Source: an uncultured Mordavella sp.
GTDB taxonomy: Bacteria; Bacillota; Clostridia; Lachnospirales; Lachnospiraceae
Direction of reading: 5' to 3'
Length of the DNA stretch: 22,657 bases
Assembly (NCBI GenBank): GCA_902406105.1
Contig: CABPCP010000051.1
Location: 1-22,657 of the forward strand
The position numbers and the translations under genes were made by a program. The notes under the pieces were generated by a model. The model was not told where the DNA came from and searched no databases. It worked only from the letters and a program-made list of their open reading frames with translations. Below, piece after piece: positions 1-7,263 of this stretch (position 1 is its first letter; every line of letters begins with the position of its first letter).

Positions 1-545
1 AACTTACGCTGTTCCCAAACAGAAGCGTATTTCTCTTTCAAACTCCACAAAACACGCTGGTGAAGGGTGATGAGGTGATCAAGTCTTTCAAAATATGCTG
101 CAATCTTTTCTTGCTCAGCAATAGACGGAAACGAAACTTCTATGTTTTTCAATTTTTCAAAGTAAAGATTTGTGACGCTTCCCCCTTCCACTCTCATAGC
201 AAATTCATTCTGCAATATGGCATTAAACATTGTTGCCGTGAACAACGGATTATTTTCTGTATTGAATACAGAAATCATTTCTCCAATTGCTACATCTGCC
301 ATAGATAGCCATGTACAGTGGTTATAATCCATAGGGTCTTCCCCTACTCGTGGAATTAAGACTTCAGTTCCTTTACTAAATCTAAGGTTTTCCGGTGGTA
401 TATTTGTGTAAGAATAAACTCTATCTATTTTTGCTCCAAATTTCGTATAAAGTTCTCCATATCTAATGCATGGAATAGTTGCATCCTCTGTTACTGACCA
501 TTTAGGACAACTTCTTCCGTAATAAAAAGTCCCCCAATCATCCAA
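1..545 (-). pseudogene. Silent HsdS TRD-A cassette, cut by the window edge
   Basis: Reading from 545 leftward, the frame encodes the same TRD-A domain as 1937-2481: it opens LDDWGTFYYG, passes a LITLHQR segment, and runs to WEQRKL at the window edge. TRDs are the DNA-sequence-reading domains of the type I specificity subunit HsdS. In frame, the residues just before LDDWG are NCICVWEQRK, and a stop codon lies a few codons further up. There is no ATG and no ribosome binding site. It is therefore most likely a storage cassette that must recombine at the WEQRKL segment into the expressed hsdS to be used. What follows it on the left is not visible. It could also be the head of another three-TRD frame like that at 778-2481. 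Confidence 0.8.
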
Positions 546-663
546 CTTACGCTGTTCCCAAACACAAATGCAATTTTATGAATATCTACCTAATCCAATG
601 AATTAATGTTAATCCAGATACTTCCATGATTATATTTTTATAAAAATGCCTACATCATTTAAG

Positions 664-690
664 AAAAAAACCACCCGATGAAATTCATCG
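664..690 (-). terminator. Rho-independent terminator, spacer copy 1
   Basis: On the minus strand a 6-bp stem, CGATGA with TCATCG and a 3-base loop, is followed by GGTGG and a run of seven T. It sits after the hsdS frame of the next repeat unit leftward and before the silent TRD-A cassette. The same structure recurs 1936 bp to the right. The stem is short, so strength is uncertain. Confidence 0.55.
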
Positions 691-777
691 TAAGTAAACG
701 CATCTTTCCCAAATATGCACAAGCTAATAATTAGAATAATCTCCTCCCAATCAGGCTCTATTTTTTATCAATTTTTG

Positions 778-2481
778 CTATACAAACATTTTTTGAAGCA
801 TAAACTTCTTTATATTTTGCAATTCATCACACTTGCGTTGGTGAAGGGTGATGAGGTGGTCTAAACGTGTAAAATATTCCCCGATTTTCCTCTGCTCATT
901 AATACTAGGAAAAAGAGCTGTCATATTTTTAAATTTCTTCAACGACAAAACATGTTGACCTGTTCCTTCTGAAGCGATTTTCAATTGTGTTTCTAATCCA
1001 TAATTTAATCGTCTCAAAAGAAAGTCGGAATCAACTCCACTTGGTTTAAATACTGGATAAAAATAGCTAATACTTCCTTTATCTATGCAGTCATTCCTAT
1101 TAAATACAAAAACATCGTTGTCACTTCTGCTACGATATGCAAAGTATCCTCTTGGGATCACAAAGTATCCAATATTTCCAGATTGGCTCACTCTATCTCC
1201 CGAAAAATAGTCATCTTGTAAAACAATTCCCATCTGCTGAGAAGATGTTAGAACTGGATACTGATTTTCCACTGTAGTTTTTTCTACATAATCCTCAATC
1301 ACCTCTCCCAACTTACGCTGTTCCCAATCATCCGTAAATCCTGCAAAACGTATTCTGGGAATTTTTTCCCCATTTTGCGGAAACATATTTTGAAGCATAT
1401 ATTTTTTTAAAGTTTTTGTCTGTTCGCACTTCCGCTGGTGAAGGGTGATGAGGGTATCTAATTGTGCAAAATATTTTCCAATCTTCCGTTGTTCTTCTAT
1501 ATCTTGTGGTACCATCAATTTCGTCCCAAAAAAATCGGATGGTGCAATGTTTAAAAGTCCATGATTTCTAGCACCTTCTGCAGCTATTTCATGAATTCCC
1601 TTATGCCAAAGGTTTGTACTGTAATATGACACTAGAAAATCAGAATCTATAGGAACATTGTCCTTTATGGCAAATACAATGTAAAGTGTTGATAACACGC
1701 CATTTTCATAACGATCCAATCTTTTAATTGCTCCCCATGGTGCATCAGAAGAAGTGCTTTTGTTATAGGCAAACTCTCCGTTTTTTATCAGGTAATATCC
1801 ACTCACATCTTTGCTCGCTACTCTTTTCTCAAAGAACTCATTCTGATCAATCAATCCATATTGAGCAGATATTGTCAAAGGTAATTCAGATACTAAATCT
1901 TGATTTTTTCTGGTAACACGTTCTGTCAAATCTCCCAACTTACGCTGTTCCCAAACAGAAGCGTATTTCTCTTTCAAACTCCACAAAACACGCTGGTGAA
2001 GGGTGATGAGGTGATCAAGTCTTTCAAAATATGCTGCAATCTTTTCTTGCTCAGCAATAGACGGAAACGAAACTTCTATGTTTTTCAATTTTTCAAAGTA
2101 AAGATTTGTGACGCTTCCCCCTTCCACTCTCATAGCAAATTCATTCTGCAATATGGCATTAAACATTGTTGCCGTGAACAACGGATTATTTTCTGTATTG
2201 AATACAGAAATCATTTCTCCAATTGCTACATCTGCCATAGATAGCCATGTACAGTGGTTATAATCCATAGGGTCTTCCCCTACTCGTGGAATTAAGACTT
2301 CAGTTCCTTTACTAAATCTAAGGTTTTCCGGTGGTATATTTGTGTAAGAATAAACTCTATCTATTTTTGCTCCAAATTTCGTATAAAGTTCTCCATATCT
2401 AATGCATGGAATAGTTGCATCCTCTGTTACTGACCATTTAGGACAACTTCTTCCGTAATAAAAAGTCCCCCAATCATCCAA
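778..2481 (-). pseudogene. Silent three-TRD hsdS frame (TRD-A, TRD-B, TRD-C)
   Basis: This open frame of 567 codons fuses three target-recognition domains. TRD-A (about residues 1-170) is followed by WEQRKLG, then TRD-B and TRD-C with the two usual LITLHQR-containing conserved helical segments. A functional HsdS normally has two TRDs in about 400 residues, and this frame's last 380 or so residues are identical to the complete HsdS at 2714-3937. The only start is a TTG inside the WEQRKL segment, with no Shine-Dalgarno sequence. A terminator (2600-2626) lies between it and the upstream hsdS. I read it as an unexpressed donor produced by, or feeding, TRD shuffling. Expression as a three-TRD protein is possible but unsupported. 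Confidence 0.75.
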
Positions 2482-2599
2482 CTTACGCTGTTCCCAAACA
2501 CAAATGCAATTTTATGAATATCTACCTAATCCAATGAATTAATGTTAATCCAGATACTTCCATGATTATATTTTTATAAAAATGCCTACATCATTTAAG

Positions 2600-2626
2600 A
2601 AAAAAACCACCCGATGAAATTCATCG
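2600..2626 (-). terminator. Rho-independent terminator after hsdS
   Basis: Minus-strand stem CGATGA/TCATCG with a 3-base loop, followed by GGTGG and seven T. It is located about 90 bases past the stop codon of the intact hsdS and is the natural end of the WYL-hsdM-hsdS transcript. It also shields the silent cassettes downstream. It is identical to the structure at 664-690. Confidence 0.6.
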
Positions 2627-2713
2627 TAAGTAAACGCATCTTTCCCAAATATGCACAAGCTAATAATTAGAATAATCTCCTCCCAATCAGGCTCTATTTT
2701 TTATCAATTTTTG

Positions 2714-3937
2714 CTATACAAACATTTTTTGAAGCATAAACTTCTTTATATTTTGCAATTCATCACACTTGCGTTGGTGAAGGGTGATGAGGTGGTCTAA
2801 ACGTGTAAAATATTCCCCGATTTTCCTCTGCTCATTAATACTAGGAAAAAGAGCTGTCATATTTTTAAATTTCTTCAACGACAAAACATGTTGACCTGTT
2901 CCTTCTGAAGCGATTTTCAATTGTGTTTCTAATCCATAATTTAATCGTCTCAAAAGAAAGTCGGAATCAACTCCACTTGGTTTAAATACTGGATAAAAAT
3001 AGCTAATACTTCCTTTATCTATGCAGTCATTCCTATTAAATACAAAAACATCGTTGTCACTTCTGCTACGATATGCAAAGTATCCTCTTGGGATCACAAA
3101 GTATCCAATATTTCCAGATTGGCTCACTCTATCTCCCGAAAAATAGTCATCTTGTAAAACAATTCCCATCTGCTGAGAAGATGTTAGAACTGGATACTGA
3201 TTTTCCACTGTAGTTTTTTCTACATAATCCTCAATCACCTCTCCCAACTTACGCTGTTCCCAATCATCCGTAAATCCTGCAAAACGTATTCTGGGAATTT
3301 TTTCCCCATTTTGCGGAAACATATTTTGAAGCATATATTTTTTTAAAGTTTTTGTCTGTTCGCACTTCCGCTGGTGAAGGGTGATGAGGGTATCTAATTG
3401 TGCAAAATATTTTCCAATCTTCCGTTGTTCTTCTATATCTTGTGGTACCATCAATTTCGTCCCAAAAAAATCGGATGGTGCAATGTTTAAAAGTCCATGA
3501 TTTCTAGCACCTTCTGCAGCTATTTCATGAATTCCCTTATGCCAAAGGTTTGTACTGTAATATGACACTAGAAAATCAGAATCTATAGGAACATTGTCCT
3601 TTATGGCAAATACAATGTAAAGTGTTGATAACACGCCATTTTCATAACGATCCAATCTTTTAATTGCTCCCCATGGTGCATCAGAAGAAGTGCTTTTGTT
3701 ATAGGCAAACTCTCCGTTTTTTATCAGGTAATATCCACTCACATCTTTGCTCGCTACTCTTTTCTCAAAGAACTCATTCTGATCAATCAATCCATATTGA
3801 GCAGATATTGTCAAAGGTAATTCAGATACTAAATCTTGATTTTTTCTGGTAACACGTTCTGTCAAATCTCCCAACTTACGCTGTTCCCAATCATCTTCAT
3901 ATCCTTTAAATCTAATAATCGGTTTTCCCATATCCAT
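2714..3937 (-). CDS. hsdS: Type I restriction-modification specificity subunit HsdS
   Basis: HsdS chooses the DNA target of the type I enzyme by pairing two TRDs, each reading one half of a split recognition site. The frame is 407 residues, a normal length. Residues 17-23 read WEQRKLG, then TRD-B follows (about 24-165), a helical spacer with LITLHQRK at about 184-191, a second WEQRKLG at 226-232, TRD-C, and a final LITLHQRK helix ending in MLQKMFV. The start codon overlaps the hsdM stop as TAATG. A second ATG two codons later (3931) has better spacing from GGAGGG and may be the true start. This is the only hsdS copy joined to hsdM and a ribosome binding site, so it is the expressed one. It is followed by a terminator and silent cassettes that share its conserved segments. 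Confidence 0.93.
   Translation of the reverse strand: MDMGKPIIRFKGYEDDWEQRKLGDLTERVTRKNQDLVSELPLTISAQYGLIDQNEFFEKRVASKDVSGYYLIKNGEFAYNKSTSSDAPWGAIKRLDRYENGVLSTLYIVFAIKDNVPIDSDFLVSYYSTNLWHKGIHEIAAEGARNHGLLNIAPSDFFGTKLMVPQDIEEQRKIGKYFAQLDTLITLHQRKCEQTKTLKKYMLQNMFPQNGEKIPRIRFAGFTDDWEQRKLGEVIEDYVEKTTVENQYPVLTSSQQMGIVLQDDYFSGDRVSQSGNIGYFVIPRGYFAYRSRSDNDVFVFNRNDCIDKGSISYFYPVFKPSGVDSDFLLRRLNYGLETQLKIASEGTGQHVLSLKKFKNMTALFPSINEQRKIGEYFTRLDHLITLHQRKCDELQNIKKFMLQKMFV
3370..3389 (-). repeat. LITLHQR-coding direct repeat at TRD C-terminal edge
   Basis: The segment ctggtgaagggtgatgagg encodes the LITLHQR stretch of the conserved helix after each TRD. It recurs in the same orientation near 57, 837, 1434, 1993 and 2774, with minor variation at some sites (for example ttggtgaaggg near 838). 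With the WEQRKL repeat it brackets each TRD as a movable module. Such shared segments are a normal part of HsdS structure, but near-identity at the DNA level makes them recombination substrates. Confidence 0.8.
3871..3890 (-). repeat. WEQRKL-coding direct repeat, a TRD exchange site
   Basis: The 20-base segment ccaacttacgctgttcccaa encodes WEQRKLG on the minus strand, at the N-terminal edge of each TRD. It recurs in the same orientation at about 1308-1327, 1935-1954, 2479-2498 and 3244-3263, also at 543-562, and truncated at 1-18. Because all copies are direct, recombination between them would delete, duplicate or replace TRD cassettes rather than invert them. The 1936-bp duplication has exactly this segment at its junction. 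Confidence 0.85.
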
Positions 3938-5535
3938 TATCCCTCCATTTTTCTTATCAGATCATTTAACGAAGACATAACGGCTGCATCCGATGATGTC
4001 ATTTCTTTCAAAAGTGCCACAAATTCTCCTTGGACTTGTCCTAATTCTTCATCTGTTGTTTTAATGTCCAATAATAATGCATTCAGATCCACCGGCTCTT
4101 CTTTTTCAAAATTATCAACATAACGAGGTATATTCAAATTGAAATCATTTTTTTCAATATCTTCAAAACTTGCAAGATAGGACTCTTTATCTACCGTTTC
4201 TCTTTTATTATAAAGTTCAAGAACAGCCTCAATATGTTCGTCCGTCATTTCATTTTGTTTTTTACCTTTGTTAAACTTCTTGGATGCGTCTATAAATAAT
4301 ACCTCTCGCCCCTCTCTGTGTTTTTTCAAAACAATAATACAGGTTGGAATAGAGGTATTATAGAATAAGTTCGCAGGGAGTCCTATAACTGCATAAATAT
4401 TACCAGAACGAAGCAATTTTTCTCTAATCTTCCCTTCCGCTCCACCTCGGAAGAGAACTCCATGTGGAAGTACAATAGCCATAGTTCCGTTATTCTTCAA
4501 ATGATATAATCCGTGTAATAGAAATGCATAATCCGCTTTTGATTTTGGAGCCAAAACCCCATAATCACTAAATCTCTCATCCTGCAGAAATCCCGCGGCA
4601 GCACTCCATTTTGCAGAATATGGCGGGTTCATCAGTACCATATTAAAATCAGTCTCCTCTTCTGTCGGCCAATCCCCGTCTAATGTATCGCCGTTGCGGA
4701 GATGCTGATTGTCCGGTACAATACCGTGCAGAAACATATTCATTCTTGCAAGGTTATACGTCGATGTATTTAATTCCTGTCCATAATATTTAATATATCC
4801 TGGTTCTGCAGCATATTTTTTTGCATTTAACAAAAGAGATCCCGATCCCATACATGGATCATAAACAGACAACCCCTTCTTATCTTGCTGTCCGGAAATT
4901 GCAATCTTGGTCAAAATCTTTGAGACTGCCTGTGGCGTATAGAATTCCCCGGCTTTTTTTCCTGTTTCAGATGCGAATTGACCAATCAGATATTCATAAG
5001 CATTCCCTAGTATCTCCGCATCGGAGTTTAATAAATCTGCCTTATCAATCTCCTTAATGAGACTGGCTATCGTATCACTTTGCTTCTGATCTCCGGTTCC
5101 CAGTCGGTTGGAATACAAATCAATATCTGTAAACAAATCTGCAAATATCGGATCACTTTGCTCAATATTATTAAATCCCTTTTGCAGTTGCTCCCGATTG
5201 AAGGAATTATTTCGCGCTGCATCTGCAAAATAAGTATATGTCAGTTCCGGATCCATTACGTAATGGCACTCATCCGTAAGCTGTTCCTTTAATTCTTCTG
5301 CACTCTCATCTTCCAGAGCTTCTTTATAGGCGTCCAAGGCCTCTTTTAATGATCCTGGCTTTTCATCATAGAGCAGATCATATACTTTAATCAAAAAAGA
5401 ATCTGAAAGGTATTTATAAAACACAATACCTAACAGATAATCTTTATACTCGTTTGCATCCATTTTTGAGCGTAAAATATCTGCTCCGCTCCACAAAACA
5501 CTAATCAAATCTTTGCTGTTTTCTACTTCAGCCAT
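3937..5535 (-). CDS. hsdM: Type I restriction-modification methyltransferase subunit HsdM
   Basis: HsdM is the N6-adenine methyltransferase of the type I complex; with HsdS it modifies the host's own sites and with HsdR it forms the restriction enzyme. From the start used here the protein has about 532 residues, a typical length. It carries GEFYTP (about 196-201), the S-adenosylmethionine-binding DPCMGSG (about 226-232) and the catalytic NPPY (about 303-306). The ATG at 5535 is chosen because GGAGGG lies 8 bases before it; the frame stays open for 18 more codons, but that extension overlaps the WYL gene and has no such site. It follows the WYL gene by about 43 bases and overlaps hsdS by one base, so the three are likely one operon. 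No hsdR is present in the window. Confidence 0.95.
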   Translation of the reverse strand: MAEVENSKDLISVLWSGADILRSKMDANEYKDYLLGIVFYKYLSDSFLIKVYDLLYDEKPGSLKEALDAYKEALEDESAEELKEQLTDECHYVMDPELTYTYFADAARNNSFNREQLQKGFNNIEQSDPIFADLFTDIDLYSNRLGTGDQKQSDTIASLIKEIDKADLLNSDAEILGNAYEYLIGQFASETGKKAGEFYTPQAVSKILTKIAISGQQDKKGLSVYDPCMGSGSLLLNAKKYAAEPGYIKYYGQELNTSTYNLARMNMFLHGIVPDNQHLRNGDTLDGDWPTEEETDFNMVLMNPPYSAKWSAAAGFLQDERFSDYGVLAPKSKADYAFLLHGLYHLKNNGTMAIVLPHGVLFRGGAEGKIREKLLRSGNIYAVIGLPANLFYNTSIPTCIIVLKKHREGREVLFIDASKKFNKGKKQNEMTDEHIEAVLELYNKRETVDKESYLASFEDIEKNDFNLNIPRYVDNFEKEEPVDLNALLLDIKTTDEELGQVQGEFVALLKEMTSSDAAVMSSLNDLIRKMEG

Positions 5536-5565
5536 TTCTTTTGCCCTCCTGTTTATAACATACTT

Positions 5566-5584
5566 CAGTAAAAAGTTTTTACTG
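5566..5584 (-). promoter_or_regulatory. AT-rich hairpin at WYL gene end, before hsdM
   Basis: The 19 bases form CAGTAAAAA and TTTTTACTG with a one-base centre, a perfect 9-bp inverted repeat that covers the stop codon of the WYL gene and lies about 30 bases upstream of the hsdM start. With no GC-rich stem it is unlikely to terminate strongly. It could be an operator or a partial attenuator; the function is a guess. Confidence 0.35.
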
Positions 5585-6571
5585 TCCATATTGCTTCATG
5601 ACACGGCTTCCTTCTGCCTTCATCTGTTCCACTACTTCAATCGGCCCAATGATCTTCACATCTTTTCCCAATGAAAATACCCATCCAAGAAATTGCCTGC
5701 TGACATGTACATTCACATTTACGGTAAAGCATTCATTCCCTGTCGGGATCATTATCACATCTTTCCCAAACCGGTCAATAATAACACCGGCAAGTTTATT
5801 ATTTACCTGCAGCTTTACTGTCTGCTCTTTACCACCGAACATTCCAAAGCTCTTCTTTGCATAGTCTGCCATGTTTAACTTTTTAAAATGTTCTTTTCCT
5901 TTTCTCTGCTCTTTGGACATCCTGATGTGGAGCATTTTATCAACGCGGTAATGTTTGATACTTTCAGTATCTGCATCGTATCCGATCATGTAGTAATTCT
6001 CATCGTCCCAGGACAATCCCCACGGACTGATATGATACCAGGCGTCATCATGCCGGAGTTCCATCTCTTTTTTCACATTCCACTGGTAATACTGAAATTG
6101 TATCTGCCTGTTTTCTGAAATTGCCTGATGAATCGCATCTACGTTGTAGTAGATACTTTCATTCATTGTTTTTATCCTTCCGGATACAAAGACCTGCCTC
6201 TGCAGTTTCTGTGCATCATATTTGCTGACCAGCGTTTCCAGCTTCTTGATCAAAGCATTGGATTTCTTTTCCGTAATAAATTTTGAAGACTGTATCGCAT
6301 CTACCAGCAATTTCAGCTCCGGGAGCTCAAATTTACGGTTTATCACATGATAATGATAACGATTGCCAATAGGTTCACCCTCCACCTCTATGCCTAAAAC
6401 ACTCAGATTGCGCAGATCTGCATAAATACTCTTCCGATCAGCTGTTACTTCGTACCTTGCCAGTTCTTCCATGATTTCCGGCATTGTAAGAAAATGCTCG
6501 TCATCCGTTTTTTCCAGCATAATTTGTGCAAGACGATAAAGCTTAAACTTCTGATTCGTTCCCTTTGGCAT
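5579..6571 (-). CDS. WYL-domain transcriptional regulator
   Basis: About 330 residues with the layout of a WYL regulator: an N-terminal winged helix-turn-helix (about 8-75), a WYL domain (about 145-215, including YHISPWGLSWDDENYY), and a C-terminal WCX-like region ending VVEQMKAEGSRVMKQYGQ. WYL proteins bind DNA as dimers and often control defence loci, with the WYL pocket thought to sense a ligand such as a nucleic acid. I chose the ATG at 6571: a good extended -10 promoter at 6606-6614 falls inside the longer open frame (up to 6637), so the extra N-terminal residues are probably not made. It lies directly upstream of hsdM and likely regulates that operon, either as autorepressor or activator. 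Its true target is inferred only from position. Confidence 0.88.
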   Translation of the reverse strand: MPKGTNQKFKLYRLAQIMLEKTDDEHFLTMPEIMEELARYEVTADRKSIYADLRNLSVLGIEVEGEPIGNRYHYHVINRKFELPELKLLVDAIQSSKFITEKKSNALIKKLETLVSKYDAQKLQRQVFVSGRIKTMNESIYYNVDAIHQAISENRQIQFQYYQWNVKKEMELRHDDAWYHISPWGLSWDDENYYMIGYDADTESIKHYRVDKMLHIRMSKEQRKGKEHFKKLNMADYAKKSFGMFGGKEQTVKLQVNNKLAGVIIDRFGKDVIMIPTGNECFTVNVNVHVSRQFLGWVFSLGKDVKIIGPIEVVEQMKAEGSRVMKQYGQ

Positions 6572-6605
6572 TTTCTCTTGTCTCCCTCCGTTATCATTCA
6601 TTCCC

Positions 6606-6634
6606 AGTATATCATAGGAGGGAGACATATCGAA
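6606..6634 (-). promoter_or_regulatory. Promoter of the WYL-hsdM-hsdS operon
   Basis: On the minus strand TGATATACT gives an extended -10 (TGN plus TATACT at 6606-6611), 35 bases before the ATG at 6571. A poor -35 candidate, TTCGAT, lies 17 bases upstream at 6629-6634. The extended -10 may compensate. It starts 3' of the HIRAN gene, so the restriction-modification operon can be transcribed independently of that gene cluster. Confidence 0.5.
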
Positions 6635-6645
6635 CACCTATTTTA

Positions 6646-6993
6646 CTAATTCTCGTCCAAAACAGTTGTCATTGGCATCTCTTTGAACTGATTCAGACTT
6701 TTTTTACACACTCTGCATATAGTTCCCCGCTCTGTAACATGAATAACCTTTGCAACAGCTGTGTCTCCTATCCTGTCATAAATCCTTCCGGCACTCATGG
6801 TCTCTCCCAATACAGTGTATGGACTATTGGCAACATATCCTATCTTACCGAACGGATCCATTTTCACCTGAATTGCCTCTTTATCATGTTCATTCTCCGG
6901 TTCTTTTTCCAAATATATCTTCATACCCTTTTTTAGAAAATCGTTTCCAAAATAATGTTTTGTCCCTGTTAATGTAAAATATACTTTTTTCAT
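6646..6993 (-). CDS. Stand-alone HIRAN-domain protein
   Basis: A 115-residue protein whose body fits the HIRAN fold: YFTLTGTKHYFGNDFLK opens it, then EPENEHDKEAIQVKM and GKIGYVANSPYTVLGE, with a short C-terminal strand region. HIRAN domains bind DNA, known best for recognising 3' single-stranded ends in eukaryotic fork-remodelling enzymes. Free-standing bacterial versions have no settled function. A good AGGAG ribosome binding site precedes the ATG. It lies 24 bases after a small membrane-protein gene and ends just before the WYL promoter, so it is probably the last gene of the cluster starting at 8351. The family call is firm; the role is not. Confidence 0.82.
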   Translation of the reverse strand: MKKVYFTLTGTKHYFGNDFLKKGMKIYLEKEPENEHDKEAIQVKMDPFGKIGYVANSPYTVLGETMSAGRIYDRIGDTAVAKVIHVTERGTICRVCKKSLNQFKEMPMTTVLDEN

Positions 6994-7017
6994 AATCGTT
7001 TCTCTCCTATCATTATT

Positions 7018-7263
7018 TTAATAATCATCTGATCCTGTGCCTTGTTTCATCTCTATCAGATCCAAAATGTCCATAGTCAACAACATTCCCTGTACGAATG
7101 CTATCAACAGGAGTCCCAACTGTGATAATCTTGCCGCTCTTTTATCGTTTTGTTCCTCGGCGTGTTTTCTAATTCCCACCATAGTCTGCATCAGAAGAAG
7201 ACTGGTCATTCTTTGCAAATTTCTATTTACTCTTCTCTGTTCTATATACAGCTTTTTAACCAT
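7018..7263 (-). CDS. Small hypothetical protein with one predicted membrane span
   Basis: About 81 residues, not recognised. The first half is basic and probably helical (KKLYIEQRRVNRNLQRM). Residues about 50-70 form a hydrophobic stretch (LGLLLIAFVQGMLLTMDIL) that could be a transmembrane helix, followed by a short polar tail. The ATG at 7263 is chosen because GGAGG lies 7 bases upstream and because it overlaps the stop codon of the exonuclease gene as TAATG, a sign of translational coupling. It could instead be a soluble helical partner of the exonuclease. Confidence 0.65.
   Translation of the reverse strand: MVKKLYIEQRRVNRNLQRMTSLLLMQTMVGIRKHAEEQNDKRAARLSQLGLLLIAFVQGMLLTMDILDLIEMKQGTGSDDY

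Larger units (their letters stand above)
1..1936. repeat. Tandem repeat unit, copy 1 (1936 bp)
   Basis: Every stretch I compared between this segment and 1937-3872 is identical, including the whole hsdS reading frame and the non-coding spacer, so the period is 1936 bp. The unit holds a silent TRD-A cassette, a spacer with a terminator, and an hsdS body carrying TRD-B and TRD-C. The window begins on the sequence aacttacgctgttcccaa, the same 18 bases that mark the start of copy 2 and the end of the duplicated region. The left limit of the repeat is therefore unknown. It may be a genuine unequal crossover or an assembly artefact. Confidence 0.93.
1937..3872. repeat. Tandem repeat unit, copy 2 (1936 bp)
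   Basis: Second copy of the 1936-bp unit. Its right boundary is resolved: identity with copy 1 continues 18 bases beyond the unit (3873-3890, aacttacgctgttcccaa) and then breaks, because copy 1 to copy 2 continues into TRD-A while 3891 onward continues into the hsdS N-terminus and hsdM. The junction homology is thus the 18-bp WEQRKL-coding segment. Confidence 0.93.

Noticed and set aside
57..3389. Regularly spaced short repeats in the hsdS region as a CRISPR array
   Set aside because: The repeats are few, hundreds of bases apart, and lie within coding sequence for conserved HsdS segments, so they are TRD boundaries rather than a CRISPR.
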